Source: Vibrio mimicus CAIM 602 (lineage in GTDB: Bacteria; Pseudomonadota; Gammaproteobacteria; Enterobacterales; Vibrionaceae). Taken from it: a stretch of 64,000 nucleotides of DNA. The notes below the pieces were generated by a model. It did not search any database, had not been told where the DNA came from, and saw only the letters and a list, made by a program, of their open reading frames with translations. Positions 16,296-25,141 of this stretch are shown here, piece after piece (the first letter of the stretch is position 1; the number at the start of each line of letters is the position of its first letter). The stretch covers positions 1-64,000 of the forward strand of contig NZ_AOMO01000034.1 of the NCBI RefSeq assembly GCF_000338875.1, read 5' to 3'. The position numbers and the translations under genes are program-made.

Positions 16296-16924
16296 TGAGC
16301 GTCACCATTAAAGGGCTTATTGATCGCGTTGCGCGCGATCTCATCGACGTTCGACATGTGCGTTGGTCGCGCCCAGAGTTGATGGACTTTGTGAATGATG
16401 CCATTTCAGCCATGGTGATTCGCCGGCCTGATTTATCTCGAACAACGGCGATGATCGAATCAAGTTCTTATCAGGTCAGTCTACCGGCGGATGCCTATCA
16501 AATTTTGGCGGTCAACCACATCAATCAACAGGCGGCGCAGTTTGTGAATATTCATAAACTCAATCAACTCTATCCAGAGTGGCGTAAAACCGCGGGTGTA
16601 CCTGTTTGTTGGACGCGTAATGAGCTTGATGAAACCACCCTGTTTTTATACCCGTCGCCTCAAGCGCCAGTCAATGTGGAGCTGGTTTATTCACGCACGT
16701 TACAAGTGGTGAGCGAAAGCGATGTCTTTCCACTGCCTGAGATCTATTTAGGGGTAGTGTCGGATTTTGTGATGTACCGAGCCTATAACAAAGATTCGCA
16801 AAATCCCGCGGAAGGCCAAAAAGCTCAGTTGCATTTACAAGCCTTTGCCACCGCGTTGGGCGATAAGACGGCCACCGATAATGCTAAGGCGCAGATGATC
16901 CTGAGCAGTGAAGGGGCACGTTAA
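16295..16924 (+). CDS. Phage adaptor protein (DUF6682-like)
   Basis: A 209-residue protein starting MSVTIKGLIDRVARDLIDVRHVRWSRPELMDFVNDAI, the helical opening common to phage adaptor / DUF6682-like proteins that attach under the portal at the head-tail junction. The middle (SSSYQVSLPADAYQILAV) and the C-terminal helices fit the same group. It overlaps the previous stop (TGATG) and shares a base with the next start (TAATG), so the connector and spike genes are tightly coupled. Confidence 0.7.
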   Translation: MSVTIKGLIDRVARDLIDVRHVRWSRPELMDFVNDAISAMVIRRPDLSRTTAMIESSSYQVSLPADAYQILAVNHINQQAAQFVNIHKLNQLYPEWRKTAGVPVCWTRNELDETTLFLYPSPQAPVNVELVYSRTLQVVSESDVFPLPEIYLGVVSDFVMYRAYNKDSQNPAEGQKAQLHLQAFATALGDKTATDNAKAQMILSSEGAR

Positions 16925-19347
16925 TGAGTTCGCCGTCGATGGAAGCACTGGTGAAAACGATTGATGCGTTGGAGAAATCCACCGCAGAGCTGGTGGATCT
17001 ATACACTCAAGCGCTCTTTGGTGTGGATTCGAGTGCCCATGTGCTCAGTAGTAACGTCAACGCGAAAGCGCTGCAAGTGGCTGAGAATGCTATCACTACG
17101 ACGGCGAAAGCAAGAGAAGCTGCGCTATCGGCGCACATTGCCACCGAACAAGCCTCACGCTCTGCGCTGCATGCCGACCGCTCTGAAGCGGCGACGCAGA
17201 TTGCGGTGATTCATGTTTCGCATTTAAAAGCGCTGCCTACCCACGAGCTGACTGACGGGAAACAGTTTTCTGTCGCGGGGTTTTACGCGGGGAGTTATGC
17301 CGGTGGCGGCTTCTTTGTATTCGATAGTGAGCGAGATTTCTCGGAGCATAATGGCGCAGAGGTCATAGCACTGGATGCACTAAAAGCTTGGGATGGCGAA
17401 GAGCGGACGGTAAACACATTTTTAAGTTGGTCGGGTGTGGGTCAAGGTTGCTTTGTGCAAATTGGTACGCAAACTCTGTATGCCAGCCAGTTTGTGACAG
17501 ATCCCAATGATCCCGTCTCTGTCTATCGAGGACTCGATAGGCTCAATAAGCAGGTGACCCACGGCTCAATCATTTATCTGGATAGGCCGATGGTTGCGCC
17601 GAGTTCTGCACTCATCATCGACAAAAATCAGGTCAAAGTGATTGGTGGAGCCCTGACTCGAACGCTTGGCGCGACCGAATACCCATTTTGGGTTGGTCGC
17701 GCGGATACCCAAGTCGACGGAGTCACTTTTATTGGTCTTTCCTTGACAGGTGAGCGAGAGGACAGCAATCCGCAGTGGGGTAAGCAAGGTGTATATATTC
17801 GTCGGGCCACCAATACGGCGTTTATCGGCTGTCAGTTTAAAAAAGTGGGGGATGCCGCAATTCGACTGGCCGCGTCTCTCTCTAGCCATACTGTGGAGGG
17901 CGCTTTAGAGTCGCGAACGGACGGGGTTCAGTTGATTGGTTGCGTCTTTGAAGATTGTACGCAGGTAACCACCAATAACACGGGTGCGCAGAGTGTGATT
18001 TTCAGTGGCTGTGTGCTGCGGCGCATTGGCTCGGTGAAGTTCACACAAAGAAATTTGGTCAAAGGCAAACCCAGTCTGCTCATCGGCTGCTTATTTGATG
18101 ATGTGTCAAAAATTGTCGAGGTACAGGGTGGAGGCAATGTAGAGATAGTCAACTGCTCTGGGACAGCAGAAATGCTGATTGCCGCTTACCCAAACGCTTC
18201 CACCTTTGTGACTGGACAACCTATTCCTTACGGCAATATCCAAATTCGCGGGGGCAGCTTTGTATTGAGCTGCCCCTCTGGGAACGCCTGTTATCTGGAA
18301 ACCCTCGACTCTCCCAGTGGGGAAAGAGTGGTTAACTACGGCTCAGTAGCCATTTTAGGTGCGAAGCTCACCTCGTTAAATCCTCAAGCCCGATTGCTGC
18401 GTGCACACGCCAATCCTTCGGTCACGGCTTCAATGCATCCCAATATTCGCGTGGATGGATGTCAGTTGAATAACTTTCTTGGTGATGGATTGGTCAGTGT
18501 GAGTCACAGCGTGGTGGATGAGTGGTCGATAGAGATAGCGAATAACCAGTGGGATGAGGTGAATCGCGTGTTGGTGGTTGAGCTGAGAAGCGGTGGAGCT
18601 TGGTCCATCGATCTCTCCAATAACCGCGGCAAAGTTCGTCTAGGTACCCACAGTATTGCTCGTGCTGCTTTGGGGCGATTACTCAAAGTTCATCGTAATC
18701 GCTTGGAATGCTGCTCGAATGAGGGCAACAGTTTTGCCTTCTTTGATATGGCGTTCTTCGCGTTTGCCTTGGAATTGACCGAAAACGAGCTAGACGTTTC
18801 CCAGTACTGGCGGCCTGTTTGCGCCTCATTTGCTCAGCCCAGTACTTCGGGATGCACCCTAAAAATGGGGGGGAATAAGCTTTATCTACCGGCCTTGGGG
18901 GCAGAAGGTACGCTGCCAAGACCTGTGTATGTCAGTGCTGGAACGGGGATAGGTTGGCAGGGCGTTTTACAATGTTACCCAAGTTATGTGTTTGGAGAGG
19001 GGCGCAAACTCAGGGCGGAAACGGCCAGTGGCCTCAGTTTTTCGGTGATTGAATTTGAGTACCTCTGGGTGGGTAAAGAGTCGAGCCGCCGATTACTGAA
19101 AAGAGTCTTTGCGGAAAACATCGCAGGCGTCAGTGGTGCTTGGCGAGTCGTTGAGGTGTACAGCGATGGCGTGGTGAGAAGCCATGGCCGGCACCAAAAC
19201 CAAACCTCCAATGATTTTAACCTTTACTTTCCCTTTTCTGGGTCGACGTTACTTGCTGAGCCATTCGCGCCGCAGATCATCCTGAAGAGCCTTGCTTACC
19301 ATATTTTGTGCAGCCGATCAGTAATGGATTGGTCGTCAGATTTATGA
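16924..19347 (+). CDS. Tail spike with right-handed beta-helix, frameshifted near its end
   Basis: An 807-residue tail spike. The first 100 residues form a helical virion-anchoring part. A pectate-lyase/tailspike head-binding entry (DGKQFSVAGFYAGSYAGGGFFVFD) follows, and then a long beta-helix with repeated GCxF...IGG-type rungs (about residues 220-630) of the kind that binds or cleaves surface polysaccharide. The frame stops at 19347, but another frame stays open from about 19293 to a TAA at 19440-19442. That frame reads LPYFVQPISNGLVVRFMN...SVEYKVSLNELANW, which looks like the proper C terminus. One base seems to be missing near 19294, so the encoded end (SLAYHILCSRS...) is probably aberrant. 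Confidence 0.85.
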   Translation: MSSPSMEALVKTIDALEKSTAELVDLYTQALFGVDSSAHVLSSNVNAKALQVAENAITTTAKAREAALSAHIATEQASRSALHADRSEAATQIAVIHVSHLKALPTHELTDGKQFSVAGFYAGSYAGGGFFVFDSERDFSEHNGAEVIALDALKAWDGEERTVNTFLSWSGVGQGCFVQIGTQTLYASQFVTDPNDPVSVYRGLDRLNKQVTHGSIIYLDRPMVAPSSALIIDKNQVKVIGGALTRTLGATEYPFWVGRADTQVDGVTFIGLSLTGEREDSNPQWGKQGVYIRRATNTAFIGCQFKKVGDAAIRLAASLSSHTVEGALESRTDGVQLIGCVFEDCTQVTTNNTGAQSVIFSGCVLRRIGSVKFTQRNLVKGKPSLLIGCLFDDVSKIVEVQGGGNVEIVNCSGTAEMLIAAYPNASTFVTGQPIPYGNIQIRGGSFVLSCPSGNACYLETLDSPSGERVVNYGSVAILGAKLTSLNPQARLLRAHANPSVTASMHPNIRVDGCQLNNFLGDGLVSVSHSVVDEWSIEIANNQWDEVNRVLVVELRSGGAWSIDLSNNRGKVRLGTHSIARAALGRLLKVHRNRLECCSNEGNSFAFFDMAFFAFALELTENELDVSQYWRPVCASFAQPSTSGCTLKMGGNKLYLPALGAEGTLPRPVYVSAGTGIGWQGVLQCYPSYVFGEGRKLRAETASGLSFSVIEFEYLWVGKESSRRLLKRVFAENIAGVSGAWRVVEVYSDGVVRSHGRHQNQTSNDFNLYFPFSGSTLLAEPFAPQIILKSLAYHILCSRSVMDWSSDL

Positions 19348-19514
19348 ATTTAGCGGGTCAAGGCGTTTCGCCATGGTTTCGTTATTCGGTGGAATACAAG
19401 GTGAGTCTGAATGAGCTGGCGAACTGGACGGGCGGCAGTTAATGCAGAAAGAAAGATTGAGCCATTTTTCGATGCGGTCTCTGGCCGCAGGGTTTGTTTT
19501 TTTAAGGGGAGCTT

Positions 19515-21122
19515 ATGCGTATTGAGATCTCGACAATGAAAGGTGAAATACCTCGCCTTGAGTCTCATTTATTGCCAAACGAAGCGGCTTCTCTGGCGTT
19601 TGACTGCACTTATGAGCGTGGCGTGGTTGCGCCGATGCGCTCAGATCAAGAGCATGGCACCTTGGCGACTCTGTCACCGGTCACGCTGTTTTATTATGCA
19701 CACTCACATTGGTTTACCTTCACTCAACGAGTGAGTGTGATTGCTAATCCGATGGCGCAAGATGCTTATCAACGAGTCTATTGGACAGGGCAAGGTAAAC
19801 CCAAGGTGACCGCACAAGATATTGCGGTTACACAAGGTCAAATGCCAGCAGCGTGGTATGACTTAGGTGTACCAAGACCTATGGGTAAGCCCGTTGTGAT
19901 TAAGGTCGATGCTACGACCGGCGACAATCCCCCTGAGGGTGAGTTACCCGCCTACGATGATGAAGATCGGCTCTACATTCAAACCTACATGACACGCTTT
20001 GGAGAAGAAGGGGCACCGGGTTTGCCGAGTATCCCTGTATTGATTGAGAAACCCGGCTCGACGGTGACCGTGCAACTCGCGCCAATGTCTGTCAACACAC
20101 ACAATATAACTCACACTCGCTTGTATCGTTCGGTATCTGCAAGCGGAGTTGGGGATTATTTACTGGTCGCTGAGCTTCCCATCAGCCAAACCGAGTACTT
20201 AGATTCGGCACGCAATGTCAATGGACCACCGCTTGAAACATGGGACTACGATATGCCCGATGCCAATATGCAGGGACTGTGCACAATGGCGAATGGCATT
20301 TGCGCCGGCTTTGCGGGTAACGAGGTGATGTTCTCTGAAGCCTATTTGCCCTATGCGTGGAGTAAGAGTCATCGTGGTGTTACGGATGACGATATTGTGG
20401 CCATCGCTCCGATTGAAACGTCACTGGTTGTGGTCACTAAAGGCAAACCGTACCTCTTTTCTGGTGTCACACCGAGTATGGTTACCAGCATGCGCCTTAA
20501 TGTTGAGCAAGCGTGTGTGAGTGCCCCCTCCTTGGTCGTTATAAACGGGATGGCGATGTATGCCTCGCCGGATGGCCTAGTCGCGATTTCGGGAACGAGT
20601 GCGACTGTCATCACCGAAGGCATTATGGATAGAGAGAGTTGGCAGAATTTCATGCCAACGACGATCAAAGCGTGGGTTGCTGAAGGTCAATATATCGCTC
20701 AATACCAAGGCGGAGCGTTTATTTTTGACCCAAGTACGCACAGCCTGACACGTTTATCGCATACTTGGGATAGTGCATTTCACTACTTGCATGACGATAC
20801 GTTGTTCATTGCCAAGGGCAATACGCTTAACGCTTGGCAACGAGGTCATCAACCGGTCACCATGACATGGCAAACCAAAGCCTTTCTTATTCCTCAGCAC
20901 GCCTTTTTGACTTGCGCTCGCCTTGAAGCGAACGCGCCTGAACGTTTAAGCGTAACGGTTATCGTCGATGGTGATGCGATTTTCAAGCTGGAACAGGGCG
21001 AGCTCACTCACGCGCCATTTCGGTTGCCAGCAGTACGCGGCAGCAGATGGCAAATCAAGGTAGAAGGGACCAGTCAGGTCGAGCGGATTGTCATGGCAGA
21101 TAGCCTCTCGGAGTTGTACTGA
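19515..21122 (+). CDS. Phage tail/stabilisation structural protein
   Basis: A 535-residue beta-rich protein starting MRIEISTMKGEIPRLESHLLPNEAA, an opening I associate with large propeller-like tail or hub proteins of podovirus-type phages. It contains blade-like repeats such as VVVTKGKPYLFSGVTPSMV and ALVAISGTSATVITEGIM-type strings. The ATG follows GGGGAGC. It overlaps the next start as TGATG. The exact role (nozzle, tail tube or stabiliser) cannot be fixed by reading alone. Confidence 0.65.
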   Translation: MRIEISTMKGEIPRLESHLLPNEAASLAFDCTYERGVVAPMRSDQEHGTLATLSPVTLFYYAHSHWFTFTQRVSVIANPMAQDAYQRVYWTGQGKPKVTAQDIAVTQGQMPAAWYDLGVPRPMGKPVVIKVDATTGDNPPEGELPAYDDEDRLYIQTYMTRFGEEGAPGLPSIPVLIEKPGSTVTVQLAPMSVNTHNITHTRLYRSVSASGVGDYLLVAELPISQTEYLDSARNVNGPPLETWDYDMPDANMQGLCTMANGICAGFAGNEVMFSEAYLPYAWSKSHRGVTDDDIVAIAPIETSLVVVTKGKPYLFSGVTPSMVTSMRLNVEQACVSAPSLVVINGMAMYASPDGLVAISGTSATVITEGIMDRESWQNFMPTTIKAWVAEGQYIAQYQGGAFIFDPSTHSLTRLSHTWDSAFHYLHDDTLFIAKGNTLNAWQRGHQPVTMTWQTKAFLIPQHAFLTCARLEANAPERLSVTVIVDGDAIFKLEQGELTHAPFRLPAVRGSRWQIKVEGTSQVERIVMADSLSELY

Positions 21123-23098
21123 TGGCAAAGCGATCGCCTTTTCGGGCAGGACGTTCACTGGAGGCGTTGTACGAAAACGTCGAAATTTTAACTGGGCAAC
21201 GTGGCGATGGTCGTTACCGAGCGGTGACCGAAAAAGATGTGGTTACGCTCAATGCGAAAAACGCGCAATCGAATGTGAATCAAAGCAGCGAATCTTCATC
21301 GAGTTTGGTTCAAGTCCCGCATGCACCTCACCATGTGCAAGCCTTTGGTGGGTTTACTGCCATCTTAGTGCAATGGGATACGCCACAATTTAGAGGATTT
21401 GCATACGCTGAAGTATGGCGGGCAAATCGCAATGACTTTTCTCAAGCCGTAGTCGTGGCGACAACGCCGGCTAATGTGTTTTCTGATGTGGTCAACGCAG
21501 GGAGCCGATTCTATTACTGGGTTCGCTTCATCAATACGAAGAATTTTGCGGGACCTTACCATGGCGTAAACGGGATACTGGGTGAAACCTCGCAAAACAT
21601 TGGTCAAGTGATTGATGAGCTGGCCGAGCAGCTAAAACAATCCGAGCTTATTCAACTCTTGCAACAAGAGATAAGCGCTAAAGCGCCACAGACTTTGCTG
21701 GAACAACTGGATAGTGAGCTGGCGGCTTCTGGAAAGCTGATCGCGCAAATCCAGCGCCAATTGAAAAGTGCGACAGAAACCTTCGCGGTTCAAGTGACTC
21801 AGCTTCATGCATCTTCACTGGCAAGAGATGAGGCGCAAGCCGCGTTGAATGAAGCGAAACTTCTTGATGTCTCGACGGTGTTTGCAAATGCAGATCAAGC
21901 ATTAGCCGAGCGAGTGAATACCGTTGAAGCCGTCGCAGGTAACGCCAAGGCCGCCGCGCAAACCAATGCCCAAGCGATAGCGACCATCAATCAAGATGGG
22001 AGCGTGGCATTTAAGGCAATGTGGGGGGCGAAAGCGCAAGCGGGCGAGATTAGCGCTGGGATTGGTTTGATTGCTAAGAGCGATGGCACCAGCCAAGTGG
22101 CAGTCAGTGCCAGTCAATTCTTTGTCTACGATCCCAATAAGCCCGGAACCTTAGTGCCGACGTTCGCGATTGATAATGGCGCAGTCGTGATCCCCAAAGC
22201 GATCATTGAAAAAGCGACTATTCAGATCCTGCAAGCACAAACCATTGTGGCCGATGAAGTGAAGGTGGGAATCGAAATCGCTTCGCCTGTTATTCATACC
22301 GGTCAATTGCGAGGTGGTAACGCAGGATTCGGTGCGGGTGGTCCTTATAACGGCTATCACACCTTTATTCACTCAAACGGCCTCTTACAAACCAACAATT
22401 TACAGGCCAATAATGGTTATTTTCGTGGCAACATCGAAGGAACCACCATTAATGGCGGTGTGATCAAAGGGGCGACAATTATCGCCAGCACCTTCTATCA
22501 ATCGGTAGTACTCTATACCACATTTGGGGATAACGCGACGACCAGCCTCTCTTACCCTTCTGCGCTAGGGGGCGGGTTAGTGGTCACCTCTGAATCGGTT
22601 CGTGTGACCTTGCCGGAAACCAGCTACTACAGTGATGGCGCGACCGCTCCGGTGGATTTTTTCCCAGCAGGGGATGTGTCCATTAACACCATGAACCGAG
22701 CACGTTACCGCACTATTCCAGATGGAGTATTTAACTTTACGGTGAGGCGGCCAAGAGTGGGGGGCTCTGGTTTTTTACAAATCTTTGTACAGGCCATCAA
22801 TCTCAGTGGTGGAGTCGTTGCCGAGGCAAGGATTGTCGGAACCGATACCGCCAATGCGGTAGGTACAACCGTAAATGTGGCTGGGGTGAATTTTGCGCTG
22901 ACTTATTACCGAGGAGGAAGCAGCGGTTATGCTGTCGAAGAGGCGCACATTGCGAGTCGTCGTTCGCTGTTGGGTTCGGGCTGGACTTACTCTGCTTCTC
23001 AATCTTTACGCTTTCGGCTGCGTTTAACATCGCTGCACGATGGTGCGGTGATCGTCAACATGTCGGCCTCTATCAATAATAGTATTGACCCAAGGTGA
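21122..23098 (+). CDS. Tail protein with FN3 and DUF1983 (gpJ-like) regions
   Basis: A 658-residue protein. An FN3-like domain lies at about residues 65-145 (PHHVQAFGGFTAILVQWD...YYWVRF). It is followed by a coiled coil (about 155-290) and a DUF1983-type segment (TINQDGSVAFKAMWGAKAQAG...IGLIAKSDG...QFFVYDP) as found at the C terminus of lambda gpJ-like host-specificity proteins. The C-terminal third is beta-rich. A gpJ-type ending in a podovirus-like gene order suggests modular exchange of receptor-recognition parts. Confidence 0.75.
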   Translation: MAKRSPFRAGRSLEALYENVEILTGQRGDGRYRAVTEKDVVTLNAKNAQSNVNQSSESSSSLVQVPHAPHHVQAFGGFTAILVQWDTPQFRGFAYAEVWRANRNDFSQAVVVATTPANVFSDVVNAGSRFYYWVRFINTKNFAGPYHGVNGILGETSQNIGQVIDELAEQLKQSELIQLLQQEISAKAPQTLLEQLDSELAASGKLIAQIQRQLKSATETFAVQVTQLHASSLARDEAQAALNEAKLLDVSTVFANADQALAERVNTVEAVAGNAKAAAQTNAQAIATINQDGSVAFKAMWGAKAQAGEISAGIGLIAKSDGTSQVAVSASQFFVYDPNKPGTLVPTFAIDNGAVVIPKAIIEKATIQILQAQTIVADEVKVGIEIASPVIHTGQLRGGNAGFGAGGPYNGYHTFIHSNGLLQTNNLQANNGYFRGNIEGTTINGGVIKGATIIASTFYQSVVLYTTFGDNATTSLSYPSALGGGLVVTSESVRVTLPETSYYSDGATAPVDFFPAGDVSINTMNRARYRTIPDGVFNFTVRRPRVGGSGFLQIFVQAINLSGGVVAEARIVGTDTANAVGTTVNVAGVNFALTYYRGGSSGYAVEEAHIASRRSLLGSGWTYSASQSLRFRLRLTSLHDGAVIVNMSASINNSIDPR

Positions 23099-23102
23099 TG
23101 GC

Positions 23103-23465
23103 ATGATGGTGACAACTGAAAAAGAGCCATATCGCTTTTACTTCCAAGGCGAAGTGACCGACTGGCAAACGTTCAAGGCGGCTTATGATGCCGGAAACAT
23201 CTCCGATGAACTTTATTATGAGCGATTGGCACTGCGGCAAACGTGGCTTGACGGTCATGAGGTCAATGAAAGGGCTTGGGCGCGCGCTGAACTTGCGGCT
23301 ACCGATTTTATGGAGTTGCCAACGGCGACCTATCAAGGAGAGCGGTTAGTGACATCGCCAAAACTTGCTGAAATGTTAGCCTATCGCGAAGCGGTGCGAC
23401 GTTACGATTTACGTGAAGAGTCTCGCCCATTGAGACCAACATGGTTTGTCGATGAGTCTTTATAA
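23103..23465 (+). CDS. Hypothetical phage protein
   Basis: A roughly 120-residue, charged, helical protein (EPYRFYFQGEVTDWQTFKAAYDAGNISDELYYERLALRQTWLDG...). The start is probably one of two adjacent ATGs at 23103 and 23106. It lies just after the tail gene and overlaps the next ORF. A tail-fibre assembly or chaperone role is possible by position; no family recognised. Confidence 0.55.
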   Translation: MMVTTEKEPYRFYFQGEVTDWQTFKAAYDAGNISDELYYERLALRQTWLDGHEVNERAWARAELAATDFMELPTATYQGERLVTSPKLAEMLAYREAVRRYDLREESRPLRPTWFVDESL

Positions 23466-23847
23466 ACTGTCTTACGAATCGTGGCGATCTCGAGTATTGC
23501 CGTTGATGGAACAGACCGAGGAGCGCAACCAGCACTGGTTCGCCAAACAAGTGGATGAAGCCCTACTCAATGGTAGGGCTTCGCTGTTTTTGGTGGAGGA
23601 GGGATTCTTCGTCCTTGAGCCCAGTTTGGACAATGGTGAAATGCAGGTATGGGTACTGTTTGCTTGGAGCAATCAAAAAGGTGCGCTTAAGCGCCATTTA
23701 GCGACAGTAGAGCAGTTAGCTAAGCGGATAAAGGCCAAGAGGTTACTGCTGAATACTGCCGTGAAAGCTTTGCAAGTAAGCCTTATTGACGGTGGGTTTT
23801 GTTGTATCGAAACCGGTGATGTTGAGACTTGGTGCAAGGAGATCTAA
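23452..23847 (+). CDS. Hypothetical phage protein, GNAT-like
   Basis: A 131-residue protein with the strand-helix order of small phage GNAT-like proteins: FLVEEGFFVLEPS, then MQVWVLFAWSNQKGALKRHLATVEQLAKRIKAKRLLLNT. The typical acetyl-CoA P-loop is not clearly present, so the resemblance is only in fold. It overlaps the preceding gene's 3' end by 14 bp and shares TAATG with the next gene. Confidence 0.55.
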   Translation: MSLYKLSYESWRSRVLPLMEQTEERNQHWFAKQVDEALLNGRASLFLVEEGFFVLEPSLDNGEMQVWVLFAWSNQKGALKRHLATVEQLAKRIKAKRLLLNTAVKALQVSLIDGGFCCIETGDVETWCKEI

Positions 23848-24497
23848 TGGGTGGGAAAAAAGATGGCCGCGTTCAGGAAACCGCGGCGGAAATCGCCGCT
23901 TCCCAAGTTGCGGTGAAAGAGTGGAACTTATACAACACAGAGCTCAAAGCGTTTGAAGATATCTTCATACGGCGAGTGAACAACCTTAACTCAGAGGCCA
24001 ATATGGCCGACGTGAAACAGGCGGCAGATTTAAATTATCAAAGCGAGTACGGCAAAGCGCGAGAGGCGGCCACTGAGAATCTTGTGGCCTCCGGTGTTGA
24101 TCCGAGCTCCGGAACATTTAAAGCAACGTTAAGCCGTTTGGCGACAGACCAAACTCTCGCTCAGGGCGATACCGTAAACCGCGCTCAAGTCAATGAGCAG
24201 GACAAGTATGTGGTGGGTAAGCAAGATATCGTCGCTCTCGGTGCTGGTCAGAAAGCCGAAGGCTTAGCTGGTATGGAAGAGACCGCGCGGCTCTCTTTGA
24301 AAAAAGCCACAAGCGATGCCGCCACAGCGTTTAACCGACGTAGCGCGAATGCTCAGGCTGTAGGGACGTTGGCTGGGATTGGAACCAGTATGTACATGAA
24401 CCGTGCCAAGCCAGATACGAGCTTTGTAAATGTCGATACTAAGACGCTGAAAGGTCAAGCGGGCATGGATCAGAACTATGTACTCAACAGAGGGTAA
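23847..24497 (+). CDS. Putative phage ejection/internal virion protein
   Basis: A 216-residue, Ala- and Gln-rich helical protein (VQETAAEIAASQVAVKEWNLYNTELKAFEDIFIRRV...). Its C-terminal stretch holds Ala/Gly-rich helices (AQAVGTLAGIGTSMYMNRAKP). It starts at an ATG overlapping the previous stop, with AAGGAG upstream. Consecutive helical genes of this type before the giant protein are typical of the internal proteins that podovirus particles inject with the DNA. The role is inferred. Confidence 0.6.
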   Translation: MGGKKDGRVQETAAEIAASQVAVKEWNLYNTELKAFEDIFIRRVNNLNSEANMADVKQAADLNYQSEYGKAREAATENLVASGVDPSSGTFKATLSRLATDQTLAQGDTVNRAQVNEQDKYVVGKQDIVALGAGQKAEGLAGMEETARLSLKKATSDAATAFNRRSANAQAVGTLAGIGTSMYMNRAKPDTSFVNVDTKTLKGQAGMDQNYVLNRG

Positions 24498-24500
24498 GTG

Positions 24501-24878
24501 ATGAGCGTTAATGTTTCAGGTTCGGCGGCCAATAACTACGCCAATATCACTCATGCCATGTATCACGACTGGTTAGAGCGATTTTATCCGCAGCAAAAAC
24601 AGCTTTTAGAGCAAACACAAAATGGCGAGTTACTGACACAGCAACTTGGCCGAGTTGGAGCCAATTTTTCGAGCGCGCAACAGAGTGCGCGGCTTGCGAA
24701 TGTTAACCAAATGGCACGTTTTGGGATTGGGGTAGACACCAATTCTAACGATGACGCCAAGCTCTCTCTGGCACAGGTGACGGCCAAGAACAGTTTGCGT
24801 GAGAACGAGCAAGAGCGTGCGATGAGCGTGCTCAGTGGTGGCGCAAAGGGGAAATTATCACAGCTTAAAGTGGGGTAA
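24501..24878 (+). CDS. Hypothetical phage internal virion protein
   Basis: A 125-residue helical protein (NNYANITHAMYHDWLERFYPQQKQLLEQTQNGELL...) with no membrane segment. It uses an ATG at 24501 after GTAAGTG, 3 bp past the previous stop, and is followed 2 bp later by the next gene. It is part of the run of small ejection-type proteins. Confidence 0.55.
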   Translation: MSVNVSGSAANNYANITHAMYHDWLERFYPQQKQLLEQTQNGELLTQQLGRVGANFSSAQQSARLANVNQMARFGIGVDTNSNDDAKLSLAQVTAKNSLRENEQERAMSVLSGGAKGKLSQLKVG

Positions 24879-24880
24879 TC

Positions 24881-25141
24881 ATGGCATACAGTTTATTGAA
24901 TTTAGGTGCAGATACCCGCAAACGTGCATTGGCAGGGATGCAAGAATCGGCGCAGCGTGAAGAGCAGCGTAATCAAACCAATCAAAGCCTCAAAGACGCG
25001 CAGCGTACCAAGCGTTTATCCAGTGTCACCACGGGTACTGGCATGGGCATGATGGCGGGCATGCAAGCGGGTAGTGTGGGTGGACCCATGGGCGCTGCGA
25101 TGGGTGCGGCAGCAGGTTTGATTCTAGGGGAGCTTTTCTAA
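24881..25141 (+). CDS. Small glycine-zipper protein, probable ejection protein
   Basis: An 86-residue protein with a charged, Gln-rich N-terminal helix and a Gly/Ala/Met-rich C terminus (GTGMGMMAGMQAGSVGGPMGAAMGAAAG). This is a glycine-zipper-like pattern suited to insertion into membranes, and it fits a pore-forming internal virion protein. The stop overlaps the next ATG (TAATG). Confidence 0.6.
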   Translation: MAYSLLNLGADTRKRALAGMQESAQREEQRNQTNQSLKDAQRTKRLSSVTTGTGMGMMAGMQAGSVGGPMGAAMGAAAGLILGELF

